Positions 1-9,379 of a DNA stretch of 64,000 bases are shown here, one piece after another. The notes beneath the pieces were generated by a model. The model had not been told where the DNA came from and did not search any database. It saw only the letters and a program-made list of their open reading frames with translations. Position numbers and translations under genes: made by a program. Origin of the DNA: Burkholderia sp. USMB20 (GTDB lineage: Bacteria; Pseudomonadota; Gammaproteobacteria; Burkholderiales; Burkholderiaceae); NCBI RefSeq assembly GCF_000949135.2, contig NZ_JTAN02000010.1, positions 248,001 through 312,000 on the forward strand, read 5' to 3'. Every line of letters begins with the position of its first letter. Within the stretch, counting starts at the first letter, position 1.

Positions 1-326
1 GTCTTGCCGGGCAGCAGGTTGTCGGCGACGAGCGTGCCGGTCGGCTTCTTGCCGATCAGCACCGAGTCGCCCACCTTCAGGTGCTGCAGGCGCGACGTCA
101 GCGGGCCGTTCTGGACCTTGATGCTGAAGAATTCGAGGTGCTCTTCGTAGTTCGGGCTGACGATCGAGTAGGCACGCGCGAGCGGCTTGCCGTCGACCTC
201 GAGGCCGACCATCGTGAATTCGCCGTTGTTGAAGCGCAGGCTCGGCTCACGGGTGCAGGTGAAGCTGAAAAGCGTGTCGGTCCAGTGATGGACGGATTGG
301 ACGGTGGCGGTGTCGTATTTGCTCAT
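1..326 (-). CDS. fpr: Ferredoxin-NADP+ reductase, N-terminal part (runs off the window)
   Basis: The minus-strand frame starts with ATG at 326 and stays open to base 1, giving about 108 residues (MSKYDTATVQSVHHW...). It resembles the FAD-binding beta-barrel of bacterial ferredoxin/flavodoxin-NADP+ reductases: the RAYSIVSPNYEEHLEF segment matches the RxYS FAD motif, and GPLTSRLQHLKVGD leads toward the GD-containing phosphate loop. The family moves electrons between NADPH and ferredoxin or flavodoxin in the cytoplasm, often linked to oxidative stress and Fe-S supply. The NADP-binding half lies outside the window, so the family call rests on the N-terminal domain only. Confidence 0.85.
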   Translation of the reverse strand, partial: MSKYDTATVQSVHHWTDTLFSFTCTREPSLRFNNGEFTMVGLEVDGKPLARAYSIVSPNYEEHLEFFSIKVQNGPLTSRLQHLKVGDSVLIGKKPTGTLVADNLLPGK

Positions 327-685
327 GGCTTTGAAAACGGACGCGCGTAGCGGACGCGTGTAACGGGCCCAAAAACGGGCAAAAAAACCGAGTGCGTCGG
401 CCCGATCGCGGATCGGCCGGCCGGCGCGTCGGACACGCGCCTTCTCGATGACAGACGTTTGAGGAACTCGTTATTTTACCCTGCTTGGGGCAGATGCGGG
501 CTTGACCCGCGCGGCTGCGCGGATTTGGCGCAACGGAATCTTGCAAACAGCTTTCGGTAATCTGCAGCGAGCTTCGCGCCGCGAACACGCGGGTCCGGAA
601 CGCGCACGCTTCCGAGCCGGTCAGGCAGGTGAACCGGCCGCCGCGATACGCGCGCAGGTCGTCGCGGGCATGCGGTGCTGCCGCG
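327..685. other. Intergenic region upstream of fpr
   Basis: 359 bases without a convincing gene between the start of fpr and the end of the endonuclease-family gene, both on the minus strand. It should hold the fpr promoter, but I cannot pick out a clear -35/-10 pair. A GC-rich inverted repeat lies near 510-526 (ccgcgcggctgcgcgg) without a T tract. The frames open here on both strands show no recognisable protein. Confidence 0.5.
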
Positions 686-1501
686 TCACTGCGAATCGAG
701 GCGCAGCCGCGCGATATACGGCAGGTGGTCCGACAGCCACGCGGTTTCGCCGGACGGCGCCTGCCATTCGAGCGGCGTCAGCCCGCGCACGAACATCTTG
801 TCGAGTGCGAGCGCCGGGGAGAACGCGGGGAACGTGCGGCCCGACTCGCCGAGCAGCGTTGCGACTTCGGACAGCCCGATCTCGCCGAACAGCGCGACCG
901 AATCGTTGCGCCAGTCGTTGAAGTCGCCGGCGAGCACGAGCGGGTCGTCGCCCGCGTTGCGCACGATCCAGTGCGCGATCCAGTGCATCTGGCGCAGCCG
1001 CGCCGCACGCGTGAGCGCGAGGTGCGCGCACAGCAGCGTGACGGGCCGCGCGCCGGCGAGCGTCGCGCGCGCGACCAGCAGCCCGCGCCGCTCGAAGCGG
1101 TGCGCGGAGATGTCCCAGCGGCCGCCGAGGTCCAGCGGGTGCGGCGACAGGATCGCGTTGCCGTGCCGCCACGACGGCTTGAACACGTTCGGTCCGAGCG
1201 CGATCTGCCAGTCGAGCGCCTGCGCGATCTCGGTGGCCTGGCAGTGCCACACGTCGTCGACCGCGTCGTCCATCGGCGCGCCGAAGCCGGGGGCGAGCAT
1301 CGGGCGCGGCATGCGGCGCGCCATCGCTTCCTGCAGGAAATACACGTCGGCGTGCGTCGACTGCATCCAGTTGCGCATCGCGTTCCATGCGGTGAAGCCG
1401 AGCGGCGAGCGGCCCTTGTGCAGGTTCCAGCTGACCGCGGTGATTTCGTCGGGCGCGGCGTGCGGTTCGGCGAACGGCAGGGACAGGGCGTCGGCGGACA
1501 T
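686..1501 (-). CDS. Endonuclease/exonuclease/phosphatase (EEP) family protein
   Basis: About 271 residues from ATG at 1501; the open frame extends further upstream but the homology begins at MSADALSLPF. The EEP (DNase I-like) fold is marked by VSWNLHKG near residue 23, FLQEA (catalytic Glu) near 55, LAGDFNDW (Asp/Asn of the active site) near 194 and the terminal SDHLPYIARL (catalytic Asp-His). All key residues for a Mg2+-dependent phosphodiesterase are present. Members include nucleases, lipid phosphatases and sphingomyelinase-like enzymes, so the substrate cannot be told. There is no signal peptide. The secreted-protein gene upstream ends only 5 bases before this start, suggesting cotranscription. 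Confidence 0.85.
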   Translation of the reverse strand: MSADALSLPFAEPHAAPDEITAVSWNLHKGRSPLGFTAWNAMRNWMQSTHADVYFLQEAMARRMPRPMLAPGFGAPMDDAVDDVWHCQATEIAQALDWQIALGPNVFKPSWRHGNAILSPHPLDLGGRWDISAHRFERRGLLVARATLAGARPVTLLCAHLALTRAARLRQMHWIAHWIVRNAGDDPLVLAGDFNDWRNDSVALFGEIGLSEVATLLGESGRTFPAFSPALALDKMFVRGLTPLEWQAPSGETAWLSDHLPYIARLRLDSQ

Positions 1502-1506
1502 GGCGC

Positions 1507-1995
1507 TCAGTCCTTCGCGACGTGCGCGCGCACGCGGTAGACGAGATGCGGGCGCTGCTCGACGAGCGTCCAGTCGGTCCATGCGTCGCCGCCGACCGAC
1601 AGCCCCGGATGGCTCGCGACGATTTGCCGCGGCGACGCGGGCACGCACGGATCGCTGCGCGTCGCGTTTTCGTCGTCGAGGGTTTCCTGCACGTCGAGCG
1701 CGAGCGACACGGTGCGGGCGGCGTCGTCGACGGTGAGCGGCGCGACCGTCACCGAGCGCGAGCGCTCGGTCGGCACGACGCGCGCGGCGTTGCCGCAGCC
1801 GACGGGCACGGCGGACGGATAGCGATGGGTGTCGGTGCGGGTCTGACCGACGGTGGTGCGTTGCTGGAACGTGTCGATCGTCTGACCGTCGCGCACCACC
1901 TGGATCTCCCATGCGACGGCTGCCGGTGCGGCGCTCTGCGCATGGGCCGCGAGCGCGGCGCTCGCGAGCAGGACGGCCAGGCCGTGTTTCAGCAT
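1507..1995 (-). CDS. Secreted or periplasmic protein of unknown function
   Basis: About 162 residues from ATG at 1995, preceded by a GGAGAAG ribosome site. Residues 1-20 (MLKHGLAVLLASAALAAHAQ) are a clear Sec signal peptide with an AHA-Q cleavage site. The mature part is rich in Thr, Val and Asp with two or three Cys, suggesting a beta-rich periplasmic domain. I do not recognise a named family. It lies 5 bases upstream of the EEP-family gene and probably forms an operon with it. The longer frame back to 2136 lacks signal-like sequence and was rejected as the start. Confidence 0.7.
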   Translation of the reverse strand: MLKHGLAVLLASAALAAHAQSAAPAAVAWEIQVVRDGQTIDTFQQRTTVGQTRTDTHRYPSAVPVGCGNAARVVPTERSRSVTVAPLTVDDAARTVSLALDVQETLDDENATRSDPCVPASPRQIVASHPGLSVGGDAWTDWTLVEQRPHLVYRVRAHVAKD

Positions 1996-2142
1996 GAAAC
2001 TTCTCCGGAAACGCGGGGGTAGCGGGGAACGGACGCACATCTTACGCCCGATCGATCCGGACGGTCGCGTGACACGATGCGTCGCCGCGGGTTCGCAGCA
2101 CGATTTGGTCCTGATCGAAAGGTAGGTGCGCGTCACGCGTTT

Positions 2143-2877
2143 TCAAGCGAAAAAGCGCGCGAACTCGGCGACGCTCGCGCGCTCGGTGACGAGGCGGTTC
2201 TCGATCGCGTGCGGGTCCGCATGGCCGAGCGACATCCCGCACACGAGTTGCTCGTTGGCCGGGATGCCGAGATGCTCGGCGACGATCCGGTGGAACGGCA
2301 CGAACGCGGCTTGCGGACAGGTGTCGAGGCCGCGTGCGCGTGCGGCCGTCATCACGCCCTGCAGGAACATCCCGCAGTCGAGCCATGCGCCGTGCGTCAT
2401 CACGCGGTCGAGCGTGAAGAACAGCGCGACCGGCGCATCGAAGAAGCGGAAGTTGCGCGCGTGCTGCGCGTGCATGCGGGCCTTTTCGTCGCGGCCGATG
2501 TTCAACAGACCATACAGGTCCCAGCCGACCTTGCGGCGCCGGTCGAGGTACGGCGACACCCATTCGCGCGGATAGTAGTCGTACTCGGCGACGTATTTCT
2601 CGTCGCGCGCCGGATCGTCGTATGCCGCGGTGAGGGCCGCGGCGAGCGCGTCGCGGGTCGCGCCGGTCGCGACGTACACGTGCCACGGCTGGATGTTGGT
2701 GCCCGACGGCGCGCGGCTCGCGGCTTCGAGGATCGCCTCGAGTGTGTCGCGCGGCACGGGCGTCGGCAGGAACGCGCGAATCGCGCGGCGCGACTTGAGC
2801 GCGGCGTCGACAGCGTCGACGGCGTGGATCGCGTCGGGATCGACGCGCGAGACAGCAGCGGGGACGGACATCGGCAA
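2143..2877 (-). CDS. Nitroreductase family protein (FMN-dependent)
   Basis: 244 residues. The opening SRRAIRAF and SRAPSGTNIQPWHVYVATG are the signature FMN-binding segments of the NfsA/NfnB-type fold, and SLGHADP near the C-terminus fits the second flavin-contact loop. Such enzymes reduce nitro compounds, quinones or other acceptors with NAD(P)H as homodimers in the cytoplasm; the physiological substrate is unknown. Met3 at 2871 is an equally possible start. The upstream neighbour is divergent (AAA ATPase from 3099), leaving about 220 bases for two promoters. Confidence 0.88.
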   Translation of the reverse strand: MPMSVPAAVSRVDPDAIHAVDAVDAALKSRRAIRAFLPTPVPRDTLEAILEAASRAPSGTNIQPWHVYVATGATRDALAAALTAAYDDPARDEKYVAEYDYYPREWVSPYLDRRRKVGWDLYGLLNIGRDEKARMHAQHARNFRFFDAPVALFFTLDRVMTHGAWLDCGMFLQGVMTAARARGLDTCPQAAFVPFHRIVAEHLGIPANEQLVCGMSLGHADPHAIENRLVTERASVAEFARFFA

Positions 2878-3098
2878 CCCTTCGAGACGAAGCGCGCGGC
2901 GCCGCGCGGGCGCCGTGGCGAGGCCGGCGCGACGGCCGGTGAACCTTCGATCATACGCCGCGCGGCGCGACGCCGCAGCGCGCGCACGGTGTTAGCAGCA
3001 GACCGCGGTGGCTGCTTGCTTGCACGCCGATGCGGGATCGCTACACTGAAATCGTAAGGGTCTGATGATCGAGTGACGGCAGCAGCGGCGAGGTTGGT

Positions 3099-4079
3099 AT
3101 GACGACGGCGATGGTGAAACAGGAACTGGCGGTGGCGTCCTTCAGCACGGTGTACGACCTCGAGCAGGTCGAGACCGCGTTGAACGAGCTGAACGAGAGC
3201 GCGAGCGACGCACTGCGCGCTACCTACGAGCGGATGCTCAAGACCGGCAATCTGCGCTTTTGCGTGAAGCCGAACCGGATGCCGTCGTTCGACGAACTCG
3301 GCGACGCGCTGCCCAATTTCACCGAGCCCCTCGACGACGTGCGCAAGCAGGTCGCGCTGTGCCTCGAGACCGACGACCGGCTCGAACTGATGCCGATCCT
3401 GCTGCTTGGGCCGCCCGGCATCGGCAAGACGCATTTCGCGAAGGCGCTCGCACAGCTGCTCGGCACCGCGTACCACTACGTGCCGATGAGTTCGCTGACG
3501 GCCGGCTGGATCCTGTCGGGCGCGTCGTCGCAATGGAAGAACGCGAAGCCCGGCAAGGTGTTCGAAGCGCTCGTCAACGGCAGCTACGCGAACCCGGTGA
3601 TCGCGGTCGACGAGATCGACAAGGCGGGCAGCGACGCGCAATACGATCCGCTCGGCGCGCTGTACGCGTTGCTCGAGCACGACACCGCGCGCGCGTTCGT
3701 CGACGAATTCGCCGAGGTGCCGATCGATGCGGGCAACGTGATCTGGGTCGCGACCGCGAACGATGCGCAGGCGATCCCGGAGCCGCTGCTGAACCGGATG
3801 AACGTGTACGAGATCGCGCCGCCGGACGCGGCCGGCGCGCGCCGGATCGCGCAGACGATCTACGACGAGATCCGCACGTCGCACGCGTGGGGGCGGCGCT
3901 TCCCCGACACGCTCGACGACGACGCGCTCGACGTGCTGGCCGCGACGCCGCCGCGCACGATGCGCCGTGCGCTGCTGCATGCGTTCGGCGCCGCGCGGCT
4001 CGACGGCCGGGACGTGATCGCACCGTCCGACATCCGCGCCGACGAGGGCGCGGCGAAGCGCCGGCCGATCGGGTTCTGA
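3099..4079 (+). CDS. AAA-family ATPase (Lon-like ATPase core without protease)
   Basis: 326 residues from ATG at 3099. The Walker A motif GPPGIGKT is near residue 104 and the Walker B-type segment VIAVDEIDKAG is near 168. A sensor-1 region (VIWVATAND) and an arginine-finger/sensor-2 area (LLNRMNVYEI, RTMRRALLHAF) follow. It resembles the ATPase domain of Lon, but no Ser-Lys protease domain follows and the N-terminal ~100 residues are family-specific. It may be a stand-alone remodelling ATPase; the partner is unknown. It appears monocistronic, followed by an FAD oxidase on the same strand 151 bases away. Confidence 0.8.
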   Translation: MTTAMVKQELAVASFSTVYDLEQVETALNELNESASDALRATYERMLKTGNLRFCVKPNRMPSFDELGDALPNFTEPLDDVRKQVALCLETDDRLELMPILLLGPPGIGKTHFAKALAQLLGTAYHYVPMSSLTAGWILSGASSQWKNAKPGKVFEALVNGSYANPVIAVDEIDKAGSDAQYDPLGALYALLEHDTARAFVDEFAEVPIDAGNVIWVATANDAQAIPEPLLNRMNVYEIAPPDAAGARRIAQTIYDEIRTSHAWGRRFPDTLDDDALDVLAATPPRTMRRALLHAFGAARLDGRDVIAPSDIRADEGAAKRRPIGF

Positions 4080-4230
4080 GCCGGCGGCGCGCGCCTCGCC
4101 GCGGCCTGCGCGCGTCGCGCCGTGCGGCGCGGCGCACGCGACATGCCGATGCACGCGCGTTCGGCAGGCGGGCGAACCGGGACGTACAATTCTCTTCTCT
4201 CCCCTCGACGCGTGAGCGACGCGAAACGCC

Positions 4231-5340
4231 ATGGAGCAGATGGATTGTGTGGTGATCGGCGCGGGTGTCGTCGGTCTTGCGATTGCGCGGGAACAGGCCG
4301 CGCGCGGACGCGAAACGATCGTGCTCGAGGCGGCCGACGCAATCGGCACGGGCACGAGTTCGCGCAACAGCGAGGTGATTCACGCGGGGCTCTACTACGC
4401 GCGCGGCTCGCTGAAGGCGATGTCGTGCGTGCGCGGGCGCGACCTGCTGTACGAGTTCTGCGAGACGCGTCACGTGCCGCACCGGCGCGTGGGCAAGCTG
4501 CTCGTCGCGACGAGCGCCGCGCAGGTGAAGCAGTTGAAGGCGATCGCCGCGCGCGCGGCGGAAAACGGCGTGCTCGACCTGATGCCGCTCACGCGCACCG
4601 AGGCGCAGACGCTCGAGCCCGCGCTCGATTGCGTGGAGGCGCTGTTTTCGCCGAGCACCGGCATCGTCGACAGCCACCAGCTGATGCTCGCGCTGCTCGG
4701 CGACGCGGAGCGCGACGGCGCGGTGTGCGCGCTGAAATCCCCGGTCGAGTCGATCGACGTGTTGCGCGGCGGCCGCTTCGTCGTGCGCACCGGCGGCGAC
4801 GCGCCGACCGAAATCGAGGCCGCGTGCGTGATCAACAGCGCGGGCCTCGGCGCGCAGGCGCTCGCGCGCCGCACGCGCGGCCTCGATCCGCGCTGGGTGC
4901 CGCCGCTCTATCTCGCGCGCGGCAACTACTTCAGCCTGTCCGGGCGCGCGCCGTTCTCGCATCTCGTCTATCCGATGCCCGACCGCGCGGGGCTCGGCGT
5001 GCATCTGACGCTCGATCTCGCCGGGCAGGCGCGCTTCGGCCCGGACGTCGAGTGGGTCGATGCGCTGCGCTACGAAGTCGATCCGGCGCGCGCGCAGGCG
5101 TTCTACACGTCGATCCGCACGTACTGGCCCGACCTGCCGGACGACGCGCTGCAGCCGGCCTACGCGGGGATCCGGCCGAAGCTCGCAGGGCCCGGCGAGC
5201 CGCCGGCCGACTTCATCGTGCAAGGCACGGCGCAGCACGGCGTGCGCGGCCTCGTGAACCTGTTCGGCATCGAGTCGCCGGGGCTGACCGCGTCGCTCGC
5301 GCTCGCGCAGCGCGTCGCCGACATGACGTCGCATGGCTGA
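4231..5340 (+). CDS. FAD-dependent oxidoreductase, L-2-hydroxyglutarate oxidase-like
   Basis: 369 residues. The N-terminal dinucleotide motif [13 protein letters not shown] (residues 6-18) is followed by [14 protein letters not shown], which is typical of the LhgO/DAO family, and the C-terminal region carries RPKL and the [15 protein letters not shown] flavin-contact loop. LhgO-type enzymes oxidise L-2-hydroxyglutarate to 2-oxoglutarate and feed electrons to the respiratory chain. At about 370 residues it is slightly shorter than E. coli LhgO, so another 2-hydroxyacid is possible. The start is the first ATG of the homologous region, [10 protein letters not shown]. Confidence 0.8.
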   Translation: MEQMDCVVIGAGVVGLAIAREQAARGRETIVLEAADAIGTGTSSRNSEVIHAGLYYARGSLKAMSCVRGRDLLYEFCETRHVPHRRVGKLLVATSAAQVKQLKAIAARAAENGVLDLMPLTRTEAQTLEPALDCVEALFSPSTGIVDSHQLMLALLGDAERDGAVCALKSPVESIDVLRGGRFVVRTGGDAPTEIEAACVINSAGLGAQALARRTRGLDPRWVPPLYLARGNYFSLSGRAPFSHLVYPMPDRAGLGVHLTLDLAGQARFGPDVEWVDALRYEVDPARAQAFYTSIRTYWPDLPDDALQPAYAGIRPKLAGPGEPPADFIVQGTAQHGVRGLVNLFGIESPGLTASLALAQRVADMTSHG

Positions 5341-5512
5341 CGCACACGGCCCGCATCCGTGCGGGTCGGCCGTGCGAAACCCCGGGCGAGACCCGTGTGA
5401 AATCCCTTATCTCCGGCATTTCGGCGCGCACATTGATGCGCTTGAGCGTTATTCTGTTGAACGGCCGTCGCCAGAACGGCTTTCAAACCGATAACGTTGG
5501 AGCGAGTCCCCC

Positions 5513-5824
5513 ATGAAAACATCCCGTCGGAGTTTCCTGATCACGAGCATCGGCGCCGTGTCCGCGCTGGCGCTGTCGCGCGAAGCGCTGGCCGATGCGC
5601 CGATGCTGTCGGAAACGGATCCGACCGCCGTGGCGCTCGGCTACAAGGCCGATGCGACGAAGGTCGACAAGACGAAGTATCCGAAATACGCAGCGGGCCA
5701 GGATTGCGCGGCCTGCATGCTGTACCAGGGCAAGAAGGGCTCGGCGTCGGGCCCGTGCGGTGCATTCCCGGGCAAGCAGGTATCGGCGAAGGGCTGGTGC
5801 AGCGCATTCTCGAAGATGGGTTGA
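5513..5824 (+). CDS. High-potential iron-sulfur protein (HiPIP), Tat-exported
   Basis: 103 residues. The N-terminus KTSRRSFLITS is a twin-arginine signal followed by a hydrophobic stretch and cleavage near ALADAP. The mature protein has the four-Cys pattern of HiPIPs (CAAC, CGAF, then C in KGWCSAF) that binds one [4Fe-4S] cluster, plus aromatic Tyr/Trp residues around it. HiPIPs are folded in the cytoplasm, exported by Tat, and act as soluble periplasmic electron carriers. The gene stands alone with a strong terminator 45 bases downstream. Confidence 0.93.
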   Translation: MKTSRRSFLITSIGAVSALALSREALADAPMLSETDPTAVALGYKADATKVDKTKYPKYAAGQDCAACMLYQGKKGSASGPCGAFPGKQVSAKGWCSAFSKMG

Positions 5825-5870
5825 TGCCCGCGGCGGCATCGTGCGATGCCGCAATGTGGCGAAAACCGCA

Positions 5871-5906
5871 AAACGCCCGCCATCGGACGATGGCGGGCGT
5901 TTTTTA
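5871..5906 (+). terminator. Rho-independent terminator after the HiPIP gene
   Basis: A 13-bp perfect stem (acgcccgccatcg pairing with cgatggcgggcgt, 5873-5885 with 5888-5900) is followed by a run of T. It isolates the HiPIP gene from the MFS gene that starts at 6013. Confidence 0.92.
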
Positions 5907-6012
5907 TGCTTGAAAACGGTTCCGTCGCTTTCTACACTCGCTGCAAACCAACGCGCCGCGGGCCCTCCGCGCGCCGCGCCCGATACGGCGGATTCACGAG
6001 AACGAGGCTCGC

Positions 6013-7320
6013 ATGGCGACGATTGCGAATTCAACGAAAACGATCCGGCCCGAGCGCGCGCTGAACCGCCGCGCGGTAGTCGCCGCCGTGATCGGCAACG
6101 CGCTCGAGTGGTACGACTTCACGGTGTTCGGCTTCATGACCGTCGTGATCGCCGAACTGTTCTTCCCGACGACCAGCGAATACTCGTCGCTGCTCCTGAC
6201 CACCGCGACCTTCGGCGTCGCGTTCTTCATGCGCCCGATCGGCGGCATCGTGTTCGGGCTTCACGCCGACCGCGCGGGCCGCAAGGCCGCGCTGTCGCTC
6301 GTGATCCTGCTGATGACGGCCGGCATCTTCCTGCTCGCGATCGCGCCGCCCTATGCGGCGATCGGCATCGGCGGCCCGCTCCTGATCGTGCTCGGCCGCC
6401 TGCTGCAAGGCTTCTCGGCGGGCGGTGAATTCGGCAGCGCAACGGCGCTGCTGATCGAAGCCGCGCCGTTCTCGAAACGCGGCTTCTACGGCAGCTGGCA
6501 GATGGCGAGCCAGGCGGGCGCGCTGCTGATCGGCGCGCTCGTCGGCGCGGCGGTCACGCGCGGGCTGTCGCACGACGCGCTGCGCAGCTGGGGCTGGCGC
6601 GTGCCGTTCATCCTCGGGCTCGTGATCGGCCCGATCGGTTTCTACATCCGCCGTCATCTCGCCGATTCCGAAGCGTTCCTGCATGCGCAGCAAAGCGCAC
6701 GCCGCGCAACGCTCGGCGAAGTGTTCACGCGCCATCCGCGCGAGGTGCTGTGCGGGCTCGGCTCGGTGATCGCGCTGACGGTGACGGTCTACGTGCTGAT
6801 CAGCTATCTGCCGACCTTCGCGGTGAAGCAGCTGAAGCTGCCGTATGCGCAATCGTTCTATGCGGTGATCATCGGCAACCTGCTGCTGATGGTGCTGTCG
6901 CCGGTCGCGGGCGCATGGTCGGACCGCATCGGCCGCAAGGGTCTGTCTTTGTGGTCGCTCGGGCTGACGCTCGTGCTGATGTATCCGCTGTTCGCGTGGC
7001 TCGACGCGGCGCCGAGCATCGCGCGGCTGATCGTGGTGCAGGCCGTGCTGTCGGTGACGCTCGCCGGCTACTACGGGCCGTTCGGCGCGATGATCGCCGA
7101 GCTGTTCCCGGCCAACGTGCGCTCGACCGGGCTGTCGATCGCGTACAACGTCGCGGTGATGCTGTTCGGCGGTTTCGGGCAGTTCATCGTCACGTGGCTG
7201 ATCAAGGTGACGGGCACGCCGCTCGCGCCGACCTATTACGTGATGGCGGGAATCGCACTGTCGATCGTCGCGGTCGCGTTCGTGCCCGCGCGCAGCGCGG
7301 ATCTCGACGCGCCGGCCTGA
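6013..7320 (+). CDS. MFS transporter, metabolite:H+ symporter (MHS) family
   Basis: 435 residues with about 12 hydrophobic segments. GNALEWYDFTVFGFM near residues 28-42 is the hallmark of the MHS family (ProP, ShiA, KgtP, citrate carriers), and HADRAGRKAAL in the loop between helices 2 and 3 is the general MFS signature. SDRIGRKGLSL repeats it in the second half, and GGEFGSATALLIE fits the helix-4 region. These are inner-membrane proton symporters for osmolytes or organic acids; the substrate cannot be set from sequence. It is separated from the dpp operon by 313 bases. Confidence 0.88.
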   Translation: MATIANSTKTIRPERALNRRAVVAAVIGNALEWYDFTVFGFMTVVIAELFFPTTSEYSSLLLTTATFGVAFFMRPIGGIVFGLHADRAGRKAALSLVILLMTAGIFLLAIAPPYAAIGIGGPLLIVLGRLLQGFSAGGEFGSATALLIEAAPFSKRGFYGSWQMASQAGALLIGALVGAAVTRGLSHDALRSWGWRVPFILGLVIGPIGFYIRRHLADSEAFLHAQQSARRATLGEVFTRHPREVLCGLGSVIALTVTVYVLISYLPTFAVKQLKLPYAQSFYAVIIGNLLLMVLSPVAGAWSDRIGRKGLSLWSLGLTLVLMYPLFAWLDAAPSIARLIVVQAVLSVTLAGYYGPFGAMIAELFPANVRSTGLSIAYNVAVMLFGGFGQFIVTWLIKVTGTPLAPTYYVMAGIALSIVAVAFVPARSADLDAPA

Positions 7321-7633
7321 CATTGCATTGCATCGCATGCATCGTTTCGGAAGCCGCAACGATGTGCGGCCTGGCCCCGAGCACGGCGCGACAACCCTCT
7401 GCGTTCGCGCCCGAATTGTTTAGTTGTCGAACGAAACATGCGCGGGATGAACGAAATGGCCGCTCGCGCGCGCAGAGGCACTTTTCGCGTGTGCAAGACA
7501 TCGGCAAAAACCCGCGTGGATGCGCGTCTAGAAGAGTTTTTTCTCCAGCTTGTTGCAAAATCGCTAGCTCAAGTAATATCCGCGTACCCGGCCCCCAGGG
7601 GGACCGGTTCCGATCTGGAGACCTGGAGGAAAC
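7321..7633 (+). other. Leader/promoter region of the dpp operon
   Basis: 313 bases without a gene between the MFS gene and dppA. It is more AT-rich around 7520-7590 than its surroundings, as expected for a promoter, but I cannot assign a confident -35/-10 pair. A short GC hairpin (gcccccaggggg) lies around 7591-7602, and a strong ribosome site (tggaggaaac) sits just before the dppA ATG at 7634. Confidence 0.5.
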
Positions 7634-9262
7634 ATGGAATACAACCGTCTGTTGCACACCCTGCGTGTTACCGCCATCGCAGGCGTGGCAGCGGCATCGC
7701 TCGGCGTCGCGGGTTCTGCATTCGCACAGATCCCGAACAAAACGCTCGTCTACTGCTCAGAAGGCAGCCCGGCGGGTTTTGATTCCGCGCAATTCACGAC
7801 CGGCGTCGATTTCACCGCCGCCACGTTCACCGTCTACAACCGCCTCGTCGAATTCGAGCGCGGCGGCACCAAGGTCGAGCCCGGCCTCGCCGAGAAGTGG
7901 GACGTCTCGTCCGACGGCAAGGTGTACACGTTCCACCTGCGTCATGGCGTGAAGTTCCACACGACCGACTTCTTCAAGCCGACGCGTGAATTCAACGCGG
8001 ACGACGTCGTGTTCTCGTTCGAGCGCATGCTCGATCCGAACAATGCGTTCCGCAAGGCCTACCCGGTGTCGTTCCCGTACTTCACCGACATGGGCCTCGA
8101 CAAGCTGATCACGAAGATCGAGAAGGTCGATCCGTACACCGTGAAGTTCACGCTGTCCGAGCCGAACGCGCCGTTCATCCAGAACATGGCGATGGAATTC
8201 GCGTCGATCCTGTCGGCCGAGTACGGCGACCAGCTGATGAAGGCCGGCAAGGCCGCCGACATCAACCAGAAGCCGGTCGGCACGGGCCCGTTCATCTTCC
8301 GCAGCTATACGAAGGACGCGACGATCCGTTTCGATGGCAATCCTGATTACTGGAAGAAGGGTGCGGTGAAGCTGTCGAAGCTGATCTTCTCGATCACGCC
8401 CGACCCGGGCGTGCGCGTGCAGAAGATCAAGCGCAACGAGTGCCAGGTGATGAGCTATCCGCGTCCGGCCGACATCGCGGCGCTGAAGGCCGACTCGGGC
8501 ATCGACATGCCGTCGCAGCCGGGCTTCAACCTCGGCTACCTCGCGTACAACGTCGAGCACAAGCCGGTCGACAAGCTCGAAGTGCGTCAGGCGCTCGACA
8601 TGGCGATCAACAAGAAGGCGATTCTCGAATCCGTCTATCAGGGTGCCGGCCAGGCCGCCAGCGCGCCGATGCCGCCGACCCAATGGTCGTACGACAAGAA
8701 CCTGAAGATGGCCCCGAACGACACCGAGAAGGCGAAGGCGCTGCTCGCGAAGGCCGGCTATCCGAACGGTTTCGACATCACGCTGTGGGCGATGCCGGTG
8801 CAGCGCGCATACAACCCGAACGCCCGCCTGATGGCCGAGATGATCCAGGCCGACTGGGCGAAGATCGGCGTGAAGGCGAAGATCGTCACGTACGAGTGGG
8901 GCGAGTACATCAAGCGCGCGCACACGGGCGAGCAGGACACGATGCTGATCGGCTGGACGGGCGACAACGGCGACCCCGACAACTGGCTCGGCACGCTGCT
9001 CGGCTGCGAGGCGATCAAGGGCAACAACTTCTCGCACTGGTGCTACAAGCCGTTCGACGACCTGATCCAGAAGGGTCGCACGACGACGGGCCAGGACGCG
9101 CGCACGAAGATCTACACGCAGGCCCAGCAGATCTTCGCGCAGCAGCTGCCGTTCTCGCCGATCGCGAACTCGACGGTCTACCAGCCGGTACGCAAGAACG
9201 TGGTCGACATGCGCATCGAGCCGCTCGGCTATGCGCGTTTCGACGGTGTCAGCGTGAAGTAA
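7634..9262 (+). CDS. dppA: Peptide ABC transporter, periplasmic substrate-binding protein
   Basis: 542 residues. The Sec signal peptide covers about residues 1-32 (cleavage at AFAQ-I). The mature protein is an SBP family 5 (DppA/OppA-like) protein: VYCSEGSPAGFDSAQF at the start, YTFHLRHGVKFH, PVGTGPFIF and YNPNARLMAEM are family landmarks. It captures di- or short peptides in the periplasm and delivers them to DppBC. Two Cys (in LLGCEAIKG and HWCYKPF) could form the disulfide seen in DppA. A strong SD (gaggaaac) precedes it. It heads the operon and is separated from dppB by a large stem-loop. Confidence 0.93.
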   Translation: MEYNRLLHTLRVTAIAGVAAASLGVAGSAFAQIPNKTLVYCSEGSPAGFDSAQFTTGVDFTAATFTVYNRLVEFERGGTKVEPGLAEKWDVSSDGKVYTFHLRHGVKFHTTDFFKPTREFNADDVVFSFERMLDPNNAFRKAYPVSFPYFTDMGLDKLITKIEKVDPYTVKFTLSEPNAPFIQNMAMEFASILSAEYGDQLMKAGKAADINQKPVGTGPFIFRSYTKDATIRFDGNPDYWKKGAVKLSKLIFSITPDPGVRVQKIKRNECQVMSYPRPADIAALKADSGIDMPSQPGFNLGYLAYNVEHKPVDKLEVRQALDMAINKKAILESVYQGAGQAASAPMPPTQWSYDKNLKMAPNDTEKAKALLAKAGYPNGFDITLWAMPVQRAYNPNARLMAEMIQADWAKIGVKAKIVTYEWGEYIKRAHTGEQDTMLIGWTGDNGDPDNWLGTLLGCEAIKGNNFSHWCYKPFDDLIQKGRTTTGQDARTKIYTQAQQIFAQQLPFSPIANSTVYQPVRKNVVDMRIEPLGYARFDGVSVK

Positions 9263-9309
9263 CCGGCCTGGCGTAAGCTGTCGTCTTGAGAAGACCGGCT
9301 TGAAATCAT

Positions 9310-9344
9310 CCGGCGACGAGGGGCCAAAAGCCCCTCGTCGCCGG
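9310..9344 (+). promoter_or_regulatory. Intercistronic stem-loop between dppA and dppB
   Basis: A perfect 15-bp stem (9310-9324 with 9330-9344, 5-nt loop caaaa) with no T tract after it. The position, just after an abundant periplasmic binding protein and before the permease genes, fits a 3' mRNA-stabilising or partial attenuation hairpin that keeps DppA in excess. It does not look like a full terminator. Confidence 0.8.
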
Positions 9345-9379
9345 TCGTACATTTCCCACAAGAAAATACGAGACGCATC

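Noticed and set aside
7460-7500. Possible sigma-54 promoter upstream of dppA (ggcac ... gtgca)
   Set aside because: The GG and GC dinucleotides do not have the required 12-base phase.
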